49,744 nt of DNA from an uncultured Dokdonia sp. (GCF_937910895.1 NZ_CALEMI010000169.1:1-49744); one strand, 5' to 3'; numbered from the stretch's first letter, positions 1-11,289 are shown. Notes: generated by a model not told the origin, from the sequence alone. A program made the numbers and translations.

Positions 1-970
1 ACATTCGTAATCACTGGAGTACCTCCATCGGTATCATCATTCCCAATCACATCAATATTTACAGGAGCATCTTCATCCGTGCTCGCTACATCATCTACTA
101 AAACCACATCGGCAATCGCAGTGACGGTAATCACTACTGTAGCTGTTTCTGTTGTCGTACTACCATCGGCATTAGTCACTGTCACTGTATAGTCAAAGGT
201 ATCCGTACCGTTAAAGTCCGCATCTGGGGTATAGGTTACTGTACCATCTGCTTCAATAGTCACCGTTCCATTGGCTGGATCCGTCACCTGTGTTACTTCA
301 TTATTTACGCCTTCAAAAGTATCGTTTGCTAAGACATCCACATTCACTGAGGTATCCTCTGGTGTACTGTCTGCATCATCCACCACATCCGCAATTGGAT
401 TTACACTCACCACCACAGTCGCAGTATCGGTACTCGTCGATCCGTCAGGATTGGTGACCACTACCGTATAGTCAAAACTATCGGTACCATTAAAGTCTGG
501 ATTTGGAGTGTAAGTTAGCGTACCATCTGCCTCGATGGTGACTGTTCCATTGGCTGGATCCGTGACATTGGTAATCACTGGAGTCCCGCCATCGGTATCA
601 TCATTCCCAATCACATCAATATTTACAGGAGCATCTTCATCTGTACTGGCTACATCGTCTACTAAAACCACATCTGCGATTGGAGTTACGGTGATGACTA
701 CCGTAGCCGTTTCTGTATCAGTTGATCCATTTGCATTTGTTATAACTACTGTATAATCAAACGTATCGGTTCCGTTGAAATTAAGATCTGGGGTATAGGT
801 TAGCGTACCATCAGCATTGATCGTTACCGTTCCATTGACTGGGTCTGTTACTTCTGTAATAATATGTCCAGGAACAGTATCATAGGTTCCAGGGACAGTA
901 TCATTATCTAAAACAGCTACATTTATTGGAGTGTCTTCTGGGGTTGTATCTGTATCGTCTACAAGCGTAA
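1..970 (-). repeat. Tandem cadherin-like units, about 94 codons each, in a two-unit alternation
   Basis: The coding sequence repeats with a 564-base period: the same TCCCAATCAC string starts at 41 and at 605. The 564 bases hold two different 94-residue units. One carries [20 protein letters not shown], the other [19 protein letters not shown]. The array continues past the window start. Confidence 0.85.
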
Positions 971-3900
971 AACATGCTAGATTTTCAGTATCATCAAGAA
1001 AATCAAAAACACCATCACCATTTGTATCTGTAGGTTCAGTATATCCTGGCCCTCCATTTGCCGTGTCCGATATTACGAGTCCATTCTCGTCCACTACAGC
1101 AGGGGAGGTATTTCCAAGTTCTCCATCTTCGTCCGCTTTCGCGAAAGCGTCAATAAAACCAGCTTCTACAGTATCATTACAACCGTCATTATCTGAATCT
1201 GAATCTAAATAATCTGGAGTTCCGTCTCCATCTGTGTCTGGTGCGTCTATAAATACGTGACTAGGGTCATTATAAAGATTAATTCTACACTCATCAAATT
1301 GAATAGAATAAAAACGATCTACTTGTTGGTTTGTCCTTTTATTTGCTCCAATAGTAAAATTAAATGTATTGGTCTCTGTTTTTTGAAAGAATACTCTCCA
1401 AGGGTTTCCTGTATCAATAGGTTCTATAGGAGCACTACCGCTACCATCTGCTATGAACTGTACAATTCCTCCTGCTAATTGTTGGGCTATTACTCGTGTG
1501 GGATTCCCTATAGAATATCCACTAATATTTTGAACTCTATAAAACTCTCTGATTGAGCTTGTTTCTGGACCGCCATTAGAACCACTGTCAATGTCTTGTA
1601 TAAAACCACCGATTCTTTCTACTGTCGCGTTCGTTGTTGTATTATCTTCAACAAGTCTAAAGTTAAAGACCGCTGTTCTATCTCCAGTAGTATTTGCATT
1701 GTATCTTATAATAGGCTGGAAAGCTACTGTACCTCCTGATGTTTGATCGATATTTGTGACACGTGCTCCTGCACTAATTGATGTAAGTGTTACTAAGGCA
1801 TCTATAGTGTTTCCATTTATATCAACACCTACATTTTCAAAACGCCATATAGAACCTGCAAATCCTGCACCAGTAGGTGAAGATCCAGCTTGATAGGTTC
1901 CACCATTGAAGTCATAGTTAATACCTGTACATCCTATCCCTGTTGGGCCTACCCCTTCATAAAAGCCATATCCTTCTGTAACATCAGTGATCCCGTCATT
2001 ATCATCATCTCGATCTTCATTATTATTTACATCATCACCATCACTATCTTCATTAGAAGTACGATCTCTAAAATCTACATTACCGCCATCATTGAGGTCT
2101 CCTTGTGGAATACCTCCAACGATAGGACCGTCTGTATCTGGAAGATCTGCTGTATCATTGATTGTTCCATTAGGATCTGCATAATTAGGTGTTCCATCTA
2201 GTTCTGGTGTATCCGTTGTGTCTACAGCGTCATCGAGTCCGTCTCCATCTGTATCAGTTCCTGCTAAGATTAATCCAGCTTCTGCGGTATCGTTACCTCC
2301 TTGATTATCTGAATCTGTATCTAAATAATCTGGTTGATCTACGGTATCTGTGTTTACTGGAAAAATACCAAGCTCTTCGCCTTGCGCATTTACATACGTC
2401 ACTGGTAATCCAGTAGCGGTCACATTAGGAATACCATCCCCTGCAACGCTTCCGTCTGATCCGTCATCTAGAGGAGGTGTATATCCAAGAGTGGATTGTC
2501 CTTCATTATTATCTGGAATACCGTCGTTATCTGAATCTAGATCTAAATGGTTGGGAACCCCGTCATTATCTGCATCCATTGAAGCACAAATCCCATCTAC
2601 ACTAAGCGTACAGAAATCAGCATCTTGATAGTTAGGAATACCATCTAAATCATTATCTGCAGAAGGGTCTAAATTTGCACATATTCCATTTGCATTAAGC
2701 GTACAGAAATCAGGATCTCTATAATCTGGAACTCCGTCTGCATCTGTATCTGCCGTTAATTGTGCTTGTGTTAATGATTCTCTGATATCAAGAATTCCAT
2801 CATTATCATCATCAATATCGAATTCGTCTTCTACACCATCACCATCTGTATCAATATTATCTGGAGTCACTGTAATGACTACCGTAGCTGTCTCTGTTGA
2901 TGTACTACCGTCTGCATTGGTGACTGTTACTGTATAATCAAACGTATCTGTTCCATTAAAGTTTGGATCTGGTGTGTAGGTAACGGTTCCGTCAGGATTG
3001 ATAGTGACCGTTCCATTGGCTGGATCGGTTACATCGGTTACTTCATTATTTGCTCCTTCAAACGTATCATTGTTTAAAACATCTACATTGACTGGTATGT
3101 CTTCTGGAGTCGTCTCTGCATCATCAACCACATCTGCAATCGGTGCGACTGTTACTACTACCGTCGCTGTATCTGTACTGGTTGATCCGTCTGGACTGGT
3201 CACTACTACTGTATAGTCGAAACTATCCGTTCCGTTAAAGTCTGAATCTGGCGTGTAGGTCACTGTACCATCTACCTCGATGGTAACAGTTCCATTGGCT
3301 GGATCTGTTACCTCTGTTACTTCAGCAGTTGCTCCTGTAGTGTTATCGTTATCTAAAACATCGATATTTACTGGAGTATCTTCATCACCACTTGCAACAT
3401 CATCATTAATTATTGGTGTAATTAAAAAACCACTAGATTCTAATGTGATACATGCATTATTATCATGAGTGATAACCACAAAAAATTCTGTTCCTCCAAG
3501 ACCCGAAACATCACCTATAGCAAGTGTTGCAGTAGTAAAGTCTGTATAATTTGTATCTGTACCATCAATGAGTGTTCCGCCCGCATTGGGGTCTCCAATA
3601 TACCATTGGTAATTCACTCCACCATTTGCATTTCCAGGTGTCCCATAATCAGGCGTGCCTGTGGTATATCCTGTTGCGTCATCTCCTCTAGCGACAACAC
3701 TAAATGTAGTCCCGCCTGTCATTACTGATTGATCAGAAACCTCTGTTGTCACTACTACCTGCGTAGCTTGAGTGACATCGGCTGTTGTAGTTTGCTGTTG
3801 AGAAGCACCACCTGCATCTTCAGGAATTCCATTTGCGTCTACCTGTCCTTCGTCATTATCTGCAAGGTTGTTTGAACTTGTAAGATCTGATTGCTGAAAT

Positions 3901-5777
3901 GTTCCATTCGCTTCTACAGCATCAGGACATCCATCATTATCACTATCTGTGTCTAAATAATCTGGATCATCAGCACCGTCAGTGTTTAATAGCAAACAAT
4001 ACTTTAGATCAAATAAGCCTAAGGTCACATTTCCAGCATTATCAGAACCATCTGGCTCATCTTTTGCTGCTCTTATGGTTACGAATGTTACAGGTCCAGA
4101 AGTTATTACTCTCACCGCATTTGCAGGTGCATTACCTGTTCCATCTGTACTTACTACAGAATTTCCAAGAATAAAAGAGTCGGCATCATCTAGTGCATCA
4201 ATGTTTTCTATTCGTAATGCTCCATCTGAGGCAAAGTCTGAACGGTCTCCATTATCTAAACCTCCCCAAGAAAACTCAAGATTATAGACAGGTTCACTAA
4301 ATGTTAATGTATATAGCGCTGTTCTTCCAGTATCAAAATCTGAATCATCCAATCGTGATTGTAGCACTGTTCCTCCTGAAGCATCCTCAATTCCTCCATC
4401 CGTAGGCCAATTAGGTCCTACGCCTGCATTGACATCTGCATCTATTGTATTTTCTAACTCCCCAGTAAATGTTGCTGTTACCGCTGGAAGCGGCCCTGCT
4501 CCGTCAGGATCAAAGGTATACAAATTACCTTGTGATATTATCTCAGTATTATTTATAGTAAATGTCTGACCCAGAGCCACAGGATCTGGAGAGCAGTTTA
4601 GTTCGTCTGTATCTAAAATACCATCGTTATCATCATCTTGGTCTACATAGTCAAACACACCATCTCCGTCAGAATCTTCAACCACCGTAATTTCTAAAAG
4701 AGCTGTATTTGAAGAGGTGCCTAAATCGTCTTCAACCCTGAAATTTATATTTGCAGAACCCGTATAACCATTTGCTGGCGTATATGTTACGTTTCCAGAA
4801 GCATCTACTACATACGTTCCAATTCCAGGAACAACCAGTGGACTTCCTACTGTTCCTATATTTGTAGGATCATTTGGGTCTATTAAGGTAACACTTGATA
4901 CATCTAAATTTCCATCAGGATCTGAAGATCCTGTAAGCACATTAATAGGTGTGTTCCCTGTTGAGTTTATTTCAACAATATTTCCAAAATTATCTACAAC
5001 TACAGGTGGAGCATTAGTATTAACCACTGTTGGATTCCCGAAAACAACCTCTCCTAAAAAACCGATTGAAATTTGTCTTGTAGTAACTGGATCATTATTT
5101 ACTCTCCCTAATGTAAAGTTTATACTACTTGTATTTACATAATTTAATTTTACAACAGATCTTGTATTTGCAGCGTCTACTCCTGCATCTGTAATATTTG
5201 CACTATCAAATCTGATTGTCTGGGCTCCTGGAGTTCCAGCTGTTATAATGGTACCTGGAGGCGTCGCTCCTTCCAACTCATAACTAGCAGGTACTGTAAC
5301 GATTGCAAACTCTCCTGCATCCATATCAATAATCTCCATACTGTATGAATCTAAAGGAATAGGAATCGCATCTGCAAGATTAGGTTCCGAAGAATCTGCT
5401 ACAATAAATTGCATATTCCAAGTTACTGCTTCATCTGCTGTATCGTAAGTTATAGAAGGTTCAAATCTATTTACTATAGCTGTTGTTCCATCTACTGTAT
5501 TTACTGTAGGTGTTCCTGTAAAACTAACTAAAGTCACTAATGCGTCTACGTCAAGAATTCCTCCATTTACCGTTAAAGAAACATCAGAAAATCTATACAC
5601 AGATCCTGGCTGATTAAGTGTTCCCGAAACTAATACTTGGTTATTAGGGAAAATCGGAGTCTCTTGTGCAAAAAGGCTATTATTTGATGCAAACAGTATA
5701 GCAATAAAAAGCGCACTATACTTAAATAGTGTGTGTATGCTTTTTAAGATGATTGAGAATCGAGTATTGATTTTCAT
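1..5777 (-). CDS. Giant secreted adhesin-like protein with cadherin-like and TSP3-type repeats (3' end outside window)
   Basis: The minus strand is open from an ATG at 5777 to the window edge, giving 1925 codons with no stop; the frame read at both ends agrees. Residues 1-37 are a signal peptide ending SLFA, with Q38 probably first in the mature protein. Reading on: a beta-rich N-terminal region, an Ig/cadherin-like domain near residues 300-365, a calcium-binding TSP3-type stretch near 367-391 (DSDGDG and DDDNDG motifs), a jellyroll-like region, two cadherin-like (tandem-95 type) units near 790-970, a long TSP3 block to about 1280, a second jellyroll-like region, more TSP3 repeats, and at least three more cadherin-like units from about 1600 on. 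Such proteins in Bacteroidota are usually exported by the type IX system and bind surfaces or polysaccharide, but the C-terminal sorting domain would lie outside this window. Residues 1544-1548 (AFAKA) come from a dispersed palindrome. Function is inferred from architecture only. Confidence 0.9.
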   Translation of the reverse strand, partial: MKINTRFSIILKSIHTLFKYSALFIAILFASNNSLFAQETPIFPNNQVLVSGTLNQPGSVYRFSDVSLTVNGGILDVDALVTLVSFTGTPTVNTVDGTTAIVNRFEPSITYDTADEAVTWNMQFIVADSSEPNLADAIPIPLDSYSMEIIDMDAGEFAIVTVPASYELEGATPPGTIITAGTPGAQTIRFDSANITDAGVDAANTRSVVKLNYVNTSSINFTLGRVNNDPVTTRQISIGFLGEVVFGNPTVVNTNAPPVVVDNFGNIVEINSTGNTPINVLTGSSDPDGNLDVSSVTLIDPNDPTNIGTVGSPLVVPGIGTYVVDASGNVTYTPANGYTGSANINFRVEDDLGTSSNTALLEITVVEDSDGDGVFDYVDQDDDNDGILDTDELNCSPDPVALGQTFTINNTEIISQGNLYTFDPDGAGPLPAVTATFTGELENTIDADVNAGVGPNWPTDGGIEDASGGTVLQSRLDDSDFDTGRTALYTLTFSEPVYNLEFSWGGLDNGDRSDFASDGALRIENIDALDDADSFILGNSVVSTDGTGNAPANAVRVITSGPVTFVTIRAAKDEPDGSDNAGNVTLGLFDLKYCLLLNTDGADDPDYLDTDSDNDGCPDAVEANGTFQQSDLTSSNNLADNDEGQVDANGIPEDAGGASQQQTTTADVTQATQVVVTTEVSDQSVMTGGTTFSVVARGDDATGYTTGTPDYGTPGNANGGVNYQWYIGDPNAGGTLIDGTDTNYTDFTTATLAIGDVSGLGGTEFFVVITHDNNACITLESSGFLITPIINDDVASGDEDTPVNIDVLDNDNTTGATAEVTEVTDPANGTVTIEVDGTVTYTPDSDFNGTDSFDYTVVVTSPDGSTSTDTATVVVTVAPIADVVDDAETTPEDIPVNVDVLNNDTFEGANNEVTDVTDPANGTVTINPDGTVTYTPDPNFNGTDTFDYTVTVTNADGSTSTETATVVITVTPDNIDTDGDGVEDEFDIDDDNDGILDIRESLTQAQLTADTDADGVPDYRDPDFCTLNANGICANLDPSADNDLDGIPNYQDADFCTLSVDGICASMDADNDGVPNHLDLDSDNDGIPDNNEGQSTLGYTPPLDDGSDGSVAGDGIPNVTATGLPVTYVNAQGEELGIFPVNTDTVDQPDYLDTDSDNQGGNDTAEAGLILAGTDTDGDGLDDAVDTTDTPELDGTPNYADPNGTINDTADLPDTDGPIVGGIPQGDLNDGGNVDFRDRTSNEDSDGDDVNNNEDRDDDNDGITDVTEGYGFYEGVGPTGIGCTGINYDFNGGTYQAGSSPTGAGFAGSIWRFENVGVDINGNTIDALVTLTSISAGARVTNIDQTSGGTVAFQPIIRYNANTTGDRTAVFNFRLVEDNTTTNATVERIGGFIQDIDSGSNGGPETSSIREFYRVQNISGYSIGNPTRVIAQQLAGGIVQFIADGSGSAPIEPIDTGNPWRVFFQKTETNTFNFTIGANKRTNQQVDRFYSIQFDECRINLYNDPSHVFIDAPDTDGDGTPDYLDSDSDNDGCNDTVEAGFIDAFAKADEDGELGNTSPAVVDENGLVISDTANGGPGYTEPTDTNGDGVFDFLDDTENLACFTLVDDTDTTPEDTPINVAVLDNDTVPGTYDTVPGHIITEVTDPVNGTVTINADGTLTYTPDLNFNGTDTFDYTVVITNANGSTDTETATVVITVTPIADVVLVDDVASTDEDAPVNIDVIGNDDTDGGTPVITNVTDPANGTVTIEADGTLTYTPNPDFNGTDSFDYTVVVTNPDGSTSTDTATVVVSVNPIADVVDDADSTPEDTSVNVDVLANDTFEGVNNEVTQVTDPANGTVTIEADGTVTYTPDADFNGTDTFDYTVTVTNADGSTTTETATVVITVTAIADVVLVDDVASTDEDAPVNIDVIGNDDTDGGTPVITN
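1134..1149. repeat. Dispersed palindrome, copy 1 (in giant CDS)
   Basis: CGCTTTCGCGAAAGCG, perfect over 16 bases. On the minus strand it is read as AFAKA inside a TSP3 repeat. Confidence 0.9.
2863..3420 (-). repeat. Second pair of cadherin-like units in the giant protein
   Basis: Two adjacent units of the same type as in 1-970 carry the shared core [11 protein letters not shown]. They are separated from the main array by about 1.9 kb encoding TSP3 and jellyroll-like regions. Confidence 0.8.
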
Positions 5778-5794
5778 ACGCTTCTTCTTTTTAC

Positions 5795-5811
5795 GCTTGA
5801 GTACATCAAGC
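5795..5811 (-). promoter_or_regulatory. Inverted repeat in the leader of the giant gene
   Basis: GCTTGA-GTACA-TCAAGC is a perfect 6-base inverted repeat with a 5-base centre, 18 bases upstream of the ATG. It could be an operator or a small leader hairpin; nothing identifies a ligand. Confidence 0.4.
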
Positions 5812-6527
5812 ATATATTATTTTGATGGTGAGTTGGTCTATTTATATATGTACGAAAAAAAACTTCTAATGGTTTTTTAAGTACATTGATTTTGATTTTT
5901 TGAACAAAAATAGTGGTATCGCACTGATTTATAGTGACAAAGAGGTTGCAAAAAGAGTAGAAAGGCATTATGCACCAACATAAAAAATGCATCATCATAT
6001 ATGATGTGCATTTTAAGTCTTCAACAATAGTTAACATTAAGACAAAGGTTGTCTTATTTGTTGCGGAGATTGTAGGTTTGATCATTGGTATATTAAAAAA
6101 ATTATGATTCTTTTATACAGTTTAGGGACTAAACAAAAGAATAAAATAATTTTACAGCTAAGATAAAACTTAGCGATTTAACTATTCTTTAAGATATAAC
6201 ATTTTCTTTAAAAATCGATGAAACGTATTAAATCATCGACAAGATACACAATTTTATTCACATAATTATTAACAATAACATTTTTTTTACGGTATTTCCG
6301 TAGCGGCTATGGATTTAGCTTTAAATATCAGGGAATTAGTACAAAAATGAAAAATACTAGTAAAAAGAGAAAAGCATATGTAAAATTTACTAGTAAAAAG
6401 TAGTTGAATACTTTTTAGAAAGAGATCTAGAAATTTGACAAAATTTAAAATTAGGCTGTTTCACGCATTGTTAAAATCAAAATAATAAATGGTAAATAAA
6501 ATTCTTAAAACGTGCTTAAAACGTTTT
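5812..6527. other. AT-rich non-coding stretch upstream of the giant gene
   Basis: I see no convincing gene here. A 103-codon frame on the minus strand has no recognisable family and overlaps the promoter region of the giant gene. A direct repeat TACTAGTAAAAAG occurs at 6355 and about 6389, the second within the palindrome TTACTAGTAA. Promoter signals for the giant gene probably lie here but are not clear. Confidence 0.5.
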
Positions 6528-6580
6528 AAAAAAAGCTACAACAACGAGCACTATAACAAAAAATGATAGTGCTTGTTGTT
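6528..6580 (-). terminator. Intrinsic terminator after rseP
   Basis: The arms are 6540-6554 and 6566-6580, a 15-base stem with one G-U pair and an 11-base loop. On the minus strand they are followed by a T-run at 6534-6528, which makes this a textbook rho-independent terminator. Confidence 0.85.
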
Positions 6581-6602
6581 TAAAATAATTTTTAGCTATT
6601 AC

Positions 6603-6620
6603 ACGCTTTCGCGAAAGCGT
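6603..6620. repeat. Dispersed palindrome, copy 2 (intergenic)
   Basis: ACGCTTTCGCGAAAGCGT, perfect over 18 bases, begins 9 bases after the rseP stop and lies before the separate terminator. Confidence 0.9.
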
Positions 6621-6628
6621 AGGGAGTT

Positions 6629-7939
6629 TTATTTGAATAAATTCCAGATATCGTTTCCAAAAATGACAAGCATTAACCCCATCACAATAATGAACCCTAT
6701 AATCTGACCACGTTCTAATGTTTTTTCTGAAGGTTTTTTCCCAGAAATCATTTCGTATAGTAAAAACATAACGTGTCCACCATCCAATGCAGGAATTGGT
6801 AGGATATTCACAAAGGCTAACCACACAGAAAACATGGCTGTAAATGACCAGAATTTTACCCAATCCCAAGTAGGAGACATCATTTCTACAATTCCTATAG
6901 GTCCTTTTACTTGTTTATATCCTTGTACCTCCTTATTGAAGATCAATTTAAACTGTCTCACTTGTTTGGTCAATGAGCTTATTGTACGATTCCAACCTTC
7001 GGGTATGGAAGCAAGTATTCCGTATTCATCTTTGACGAGTAATTCTTTAGTATCTGTAATGACTCCTACAGGCTGACCTTCTTTTATGAAAAACGTTTTT
7101 GTAAATGGTGACCCATTTCTTTCTAGCGTGATTGTTAAATTTTCATCTTTCGCATCAGCCAGCAAGTCTTCAAATTGTCCCCAATAGGTGACAGAATTCC
7201 CATTTATACCTACAATTCTATCGCCAATTTCTATTCCATGTTCAGTAGCTAGTGAATTAGGCGCTACTACTCCTATAACATTACTAGCTCTAGGTGAAAG
7301 GAAAGCTCCTTTTTTACTTTCTAATATGATCTTTTTTCCTTGGTCACTTATAGGAAAAGGAACCTCTTTTCCATCTCTGAGCACTACTGCATTATCTCCC
7401 AATAAAATATCAAATAAGATCCCATCTCCAAATTTCTGGACTTTCTTATCATCTATAGATAAAATTTGATCTCCGTTTTGAAAACCTAAAGCCTCTCCTT
7501 CTTCGGTAACTTCTATTCCATATTTGAGTCTGTCTGCAGGGATATACACATCCCCATTAACCACCAATAACGTACTAAAGATCACCCATGCCAATAAGAC
7601 ATTTACGGTCACCCCTCCTACCATCACAATAAGGCGTTGCCAAGCTGGCTTTGATCTAAATTCCCAAGGTTGCGCAGGTTGAGCCATTTGCTCTTTATCC
7701 ATACTTTCATCAATCATTCCTGCTATTTTTACATAGCCTCCTAATGGCAACCAACCCACACCGTAGACCGTATCGCCTATTTTCTTTTTGAATAGTGCAA
7801 ACTTTACGTCAAAAAACAAGAAAAACTTTTCGACTTTAATCCCAAACCAACGAGCTGGTAAGAAATGACCAAACTCATGTAAGATTACTAAAATAGAAAT
7901 GGCAAGGACAAATTGTGATATCTGTATAAATAGCTCCAT
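6629..7939 (-). CDS. rseP: RseP-type site-2 intramembrane zinc metalloprotease
   Basis: 436 residues, the usual length. HEFGH at residues 21-25, in the first membrane helix, is the zinc-binding catalytic motif. Two PDZ-like regions occupy the middle; the second contains NSLATEHGIEIGDRIVGING. The C-terminal membrane segments carry NILPIPALDGGH, the second conserved S2P motif. The family cuts membrane-embedded anti-sigma factors and signal-peptide remnants in the inner membrane. It is transcribed alone, with a TACTTTTG promoter element 33 bases upstream and a strong terminator after the stop. The dispersed palindrome sits between stop and terminator. The substrate here cannot be told. Confidence 0.93.
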   Translation of the reverse strand: MELFIQISQFVLAISILVILHEFGHFLPARWFGIKVEKFFLFFDVKFALFKKKIGDTVYGVGWLPLGGYVKIAGMIDESMDKEQMAQPAQPWEFRSKPAWQRLIVMVGGVTVNVLLAWVIFSTLLVVNGDVYIPADRLKYGIEVTEEGEALGFQNGDQILSIDDKKVQKFGDGILFDILLGDNAVVLRDGKEVPFPISDQGKKIILESKKGAFLSPRASNVIGVVAPNSLATEHGIEIGDRIVGINGNSVTYWGQFEDLLADAKDENLTITLERNGSPFTKTFFIKEGQPVGVITDTKELLVKDEYGILASIPEGWNRTISSLTKQVRQFKLIFNKEVQGYKQVKGPIGIVEMMSPTWDWVKFWSFTAMFSVWLAFVNILPIPALDGGHVMFLLYEMISGKKPSEKTLERGQIIGFIIVMGLMLVIFGNDIWNLFK

Positions 7940-7971
7940 GGCTGTTGTGGTGTGTCAAAATTTAAAACGCA

Positions 7972-7979
7972 CAAAAGTA
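7972..7979 (-). promoter_or_regulatory. Bacteroidota -7 element for rseP
   Basis: TACTTTTG on the minus strand matches TAnnTTTG, 33 bases upstream of the rseP ATG. No clear -33 TTG is seen. Confidence 0.55.
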
Positions 7980-8075
7980 ACCTTTTCGCACGGTTTAAGA
8001 AAGCAATTAGACCATTGTAGGTTTCTTTTCACTTTTTTTTAAGGGAAAAAAGAAGATCAACTCAATTTCCCGTTG

Positions 8076-8083
8076 TAATTTTG
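8076..8083 (+). promoter_or_regulatory. Bacteroidota -7 element for the SCO1 gene
   Basis: TAATTTTG matches TAnnTTTG, 14 bases before the ATG at 8098, implying a very short leader. Confidence 0.55.
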
Positions 8084-8097
8084 TAAAAACTACGTGT

Positions 8098-8769
8098 ATG
8101 CTCCGCTTTTTTGAACGCTATAAAGTCTTTGCTATTGTGATGACCGTTTTATCTATCATCATCATCACTATCATTTATAATCTTCTCAAAGTTCCAAAAA
8201 AGCTACCTATCTATCAACCCGAAATGGTAGACAGTACGCTTGTGGATAGCACTATTCAATATGTAAAAAAATACCATAAAATCGCTCCCTTTCAACTCAT
8301 TAATCAAAACGGAGATACGATTACACAAGAAGATTATAAAAATAAAATTTATGTGGCTGACTTCTTTTTTACCACCTGTCAGACGATTTGTCCTATCATG
8401 ACAGATCACATGGTACAGATTCAAAAAGAACTTAAAGAAGATAGCGACGTCTTATTATTATCGCATTCTGTTATTCCAGAATATGACACTCCTAAAATTT
8501 TAAAGGAGTATGCTATAAAAAAAGGAGTAGATGATACGCGATGGAATCTTGTTACAGGTTCTAGAAAAGAAATTTATACGCTTGCGCGAAAAAGCTATCT
8601 GGCGGTAAAAAATATTCCTGGAGAAGAAGATGCCATGGTGCATACAGAAAACTTTATGCTCATTGATAAAAAAAGCCAGATAAGAGGCTATTATGATGGC
8701 ACTGATCCTAAAGAAATAGAACGTCTTTTGGAAGAAATTGAAATTTTAAAACTCGAATACGAAGACTAA
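8098..8769 (+). CDS. SCO1/SenC family copper-binding thioredoxin-like protein
   Basis: 223 residues: one N-terminal membrane anchor (about 11-30), then a periplasm-facing thioredoxin-like domain. C94 and C98 form the CxxxCP copper/redox motif (CQTICP) and H182 in VHTENF is the third copper ligand expected in the family. SCO proteins deliver copper to, or reduce, the CuA site of cytochrome oxidase. It stands alone with its own promoter, and feoAB follows on the same strand after 130 bases. A string at 8577-8596 resembles a decayed copy of the dispersed palindrome but is not counted. Confidence 0.92.
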   Translation: MLRFFERYKVFAIVMTVLSIIIITIIYNLLKVPKKLPIYQPEMVDSTLVDSTIQYVKKYHKIAPFQLINQNGDTITQEDYKNKIYVADFFFTTCQTICPIMTDHMVQIQKELKEDSDVLLLSHSVIPEYDTPKILKEYAIKKGVDDTRWNLVTGSRKEIYTLARKSYLAVKNIPGEEDAMVHTENFMLIDKKSQIRGYYDGTDPKEIERLLEEIEILKLEYED

Positions 8770-8863
8770 GTAAGTTTAATTTAGTAAATACCTTATGAAT
8801 CTCTAAAGAGATAGCCCTTTTATTTTAACGAAAAAATCTCTTTTTCCTTTACTTAAAATGGTG

Positions 8864-8871
8864 TATTTTTG
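8864..8871 (+). promoter_or_regulatory. Bacteroidota -7 element for feoAB
   Basis: TATTTTTG matches TAnnTTTG, 28 bases before the feoA TTG start. I find no clear iron-regulator box around it. Confidence 0.55.
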
Positions 8872-8899
8872 TCTTGTTTAAATTTAATCTAAATAAACA

Positions 8900-9130
8900 T
8901 TGAAGAAAACAGTGGCTCATTTACAGAGAGGAGAAAAAGCTATCATTAAAGATATAGCTATAGATAAAGTCCCTCTTAAGCTATTAGAAATGGGCTGTCT
9001 TCCTGGCAACGAAGTACAACTTTTGCAACTTGCCCCCTTTTCAGATCCGATGTATATTAATGTAAATGGAAGTTATCTCGCTATACGAAAAGAGACTGCA
9101 TTACATATTTTAATAGAAACGCCATCTTAG
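8900..9130 (+). CDS. feoA: FeoA, ferrous iron uptake accessory protein
   Basis: 76 residues with the SH3-like FeoA core: LKLLEMGCLPGNEVQLL is the family's characteristic strand-turn, and the protein ends shortly after a conserved AIRKETA segment. FeoA is a small cytoplasmic partner that supports FeoB. The start is TTG at 8900; no ATG or GTG gives a better N-terminus, and the MKKTVAHLQRGEKAII reading fits homologues. It ends 4 bases before feoB, so the two are one operon. Confidence 0.9.
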   Translation: MKKTVAHLQRGEKAIIKDIAIDKVPLKLLEMGCLPGNEVQLLQLAPFSDPMYINVNGSYLAIRKETALHILIETPS

Positions 9131-9134
9131 TCTT

Positions 9135-11234
9135 ATGGCAAAGCAACTCAATGTAGCACTTATAGGAAATCCTAATACAGGAAAGACTTCGGTATTTAAT
9201 CATCTTACTGGGCTTAACCAACAAGTAGGGAATTATCCAGGGATTACCGTTGAAAAAAAAGAAGGAATCTGTAAATTAGACAGAGGTGTGAAAGCACATA
9301 TCTTAGATCTTCCAGGTACGTATAGTCTCAACGCTTCTTCTCTAGATGAAAATGTTGTTATTGAATTATTACTCAATAAAAACGATAAAGATTTCCCAGA
9401 TGTTGCTGTTGTGATCTCTGATGTAGAGAATTTAAAACGAAACTTACTTCTTTTTACACAAATAAAAGATTTGGGTATTCCTACGATTCTGGCTATCAAT
9501 ATGGCAGATCGGATGAAACGTAAAGCTATTAGTTTAGATATTCCAAAAATGGAAGCTCTCCTGAACACAAAAATTGCTTTAATAAGTAGTCGTAAAAAAC
9601 AAGGAATTGATTATCTCAAACAACTCATTACCGATCATAAAAATATTTCTACAAAGCCTTGTGTAAATGCGTCTGTGATTGCACCAGAATATTTTGACAG
9701 ATTACGCAAAGCATTTCCTAATCAGGACTTATACAAGTTATGGTTAGTGATTACTCAAGATGTTAATTTTGGAAAAGTAGAACGTAAAGAGATGAATACC
9801 ATTGCTTCCTTTAAAACAGAATCTGTGAGTAATCTTAAACGCTTACAGCAAAAGGAAACGATTATACGCTATAAATTTATTAATGAGGTTCTAAAAGAAA
9901 CGCTTACGATAGATATTGCAAACGCTAAAGATTTGCGCACACGCCTAGATCGCACACTTACTCATAAAGTCTGGGGATATGTGATTTTCTTTGCTGTACT
10001 GATGTTTATTTTTCAGGTGATTTATAATTGGTCACAATACCCAATGGACTTTATAGATGCTAGTTTTGCGTCGTTAAGTGAATGGGTAAAAAATACACTT
10101 CCTGCCGGAGCACTTACTAACCTACTCGCCGAAGGAATTATAGCAGGACTAGGCGGGATTGCTATTTTTATACCACAAATCGCCTTCTTGTTTTTATTTA
10201 TTTCCATTCTGGAAGAAAGTGGTTATATGAGTCGGGTGGTCTTTTTGATGGACAGGATTATGCGTCGTTTCGGACTTAGCGGAAAAAGTGTAGTCCCTTT
10301 GGTATCTGGAACTGCCTGTGCGATTCCCGCCATCATGGCGACACGTAATATAGAGAGTTGGAAGGAACGACTTATTACCATACTTGTTACTCCATTTACC
10401 ACTTGCTCTGCACGATTGCCTGTGTATCTTATTATTATTTCGCTGGTTATTCCTGATGAGAAATTTTTATTTTTTAATTTACAAGGACTCACCCTTATGC
10501 TTCTCTATCTTATAGGATTTGGAACTGCCATAGGTTCAGCTTGGATCCTTAATAAGGTATTAAAAATAAAAAGCAAGTCCTTTTTTGTGATAGAAATGCC
10601 CAACTACAAGCTTCCGTTATTAAAAAATGTTGCAATTAATGTTTTAGAAAAAACAAAGTCATTTGTCGTTGATGCTGGTAAAATCATACTCGCTATTTCC
10701 ATTGTGTTGTGGGTACTTGCCTCTTATGGTCCTACCAAAGAATTTTCAAATGCAGAAGCTATTGTAACGGCGCGTATGGATGAGGGCGCTTTCGCGAAAG
10801 CGGACTTAGAAAAACAAATTGCTTCCTTCCGATTAGAAAAAAGTTATATAGGACATCTTGGAAAGTTTATAGAACCCGCCGTAGAACCCTTAGGATATGA
10901 CTGGAAAATAGGGATTGCATTGATTACCTCTTTTGCTGCTAGAGAGGTTTTTGTGGGGACACTTGCTACTATATACAGTGTAGGAAATGATGAGGAAGAA
11001 ACTATTAAAATACGCATGGCAAACGAGACAAATGAGGTTACAGGGAAGCCTTTATTTAATTTTGCAAGCGGTATTTCGCTCTTATTATTCTATGCCTTTG
11101 CCATGCAGTGTATGAGCACCTTGGCTATTGTAAAACGAGAGACCAATACTTGGAAGTGGCCTATACTGCAATTGGGAGTTATGAGTGGTTTTGCGTATCT
11201 TGTTGCTTTAATAGCGTATCAAATCCTTAAGTAA
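9135..11234 (+). CDS. feoB: FeoB, GTP-driven ferrous iron transporter
   Basis: 699 residues. The N-terminal G domain has G1 GNPNTGKT at 11-18 and G3 DLPG at 58-61. A helical linker follows, then, from about residue 275, the polytopic membrane part with two Gate motifs; GTACAIPAIMATR lies in the first. It imports Fe(II) across the inner membrane. It follows feoA by 4 bases and is followed by a Cys-rich peptide, the usual feo arrangement. Residues 552-556 (AFAKA) lie in a loop between membrane segments and are encoded by a perfect copy of the dispersed palindrome. Confidence 0.95.
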   Translation: MAKQLNVALIGNPNTGKTSVFNHLTGLNQQVGNYPGITVEKKEGICKLDRGVKAHILDLPGTYSLNASSLDENVVIELLLNKNDKDFPDVAVVISDVENLKRNLLLFTQIKDLGIPTILAINMADRMKRKAISLDIPKMEALLNTKIALISSRKKQGIDYLKQLITDHKNISTKPCVNASVIAPEYFDRLRKAFPNQDLYKLWLVITQDVNFGKVERKEMNTIASFKTESVSNLKRLQQKETIIRYKFINEVLKETLTIDIANAKDLRTRLDRTLTHKVWGYVIFFAVLMFIFQVIYNWSQYPMDFIDASFASLSEWVKNTLPAGALTNLLAEGIIAGLGGIAIFIPQIAFLFLFISILEESGYMSRVVFLMDRIMRRFGLSGKSVVPLVSGTACAIPAIMATRNIESWKERLITILVTPFTTCSARLPVYLIIISLVIPDEKFLFFNLQGLTLMLLYLIGFGTAIGSAWILNKVLKIKSKSFFVIEMPNYKLPLLKNVAINVLEKTKSFVVDAGKIILAISIVLWVLASYGPTKEFSNAEAIVTARMDEGAFAKADLEKQIASFRLEKSYIGHLGKFIEPAVEPLGYDWKIGIALITSFAAREVFVGTLATIYSVGNDEEETIKIRMANETNEVTGKPLFNFASGISLLLFYAFAMQCMSTLAIVKRETNTWKWPILQLGVMSGFAYLVALIAYQILK
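10787..10802. repeat. Dispersed palindrome, copy 3 (in feoB)
   Basis: CGCTTTCGCGAAAGCG, perfect over 16 bases, read as AFAKA in feoB residues 552-556. Confidence 0.9.
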
Positions 11235-11289
11235 AGAAAGATATTTAGCTACGACTGACTAGTGGAGCGTATTTATTAAATTATAGTAT

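Noticed and set aside
271-5142. Many plus-strand frames of 60-100 codons opposite the giant gene
   Set aside because: They are shadows of the repeat-rich minus-strand gene, with Ser/Thr-rich low-complexity translations and no family.
5774-6085. A 103-codon minus-strand frame overlapping the start of the giant gene
   Set aside because: No recognisable features, overlaps the promoter/leader and carries an inverted repeat; probably chance.
6516-6869. A 117-codon minus-strand frame across the rseP end
   Set aside because: It overlaps rseP in another frame, reads through the palindrome and terminator, and has no family.
8577-8596. A further palindrome copy in the SCO1 gene
   Set aside because: TACGCTTGCGCGAAAAAGCT has several mismatches and an extra base; it cannot be told from chance.
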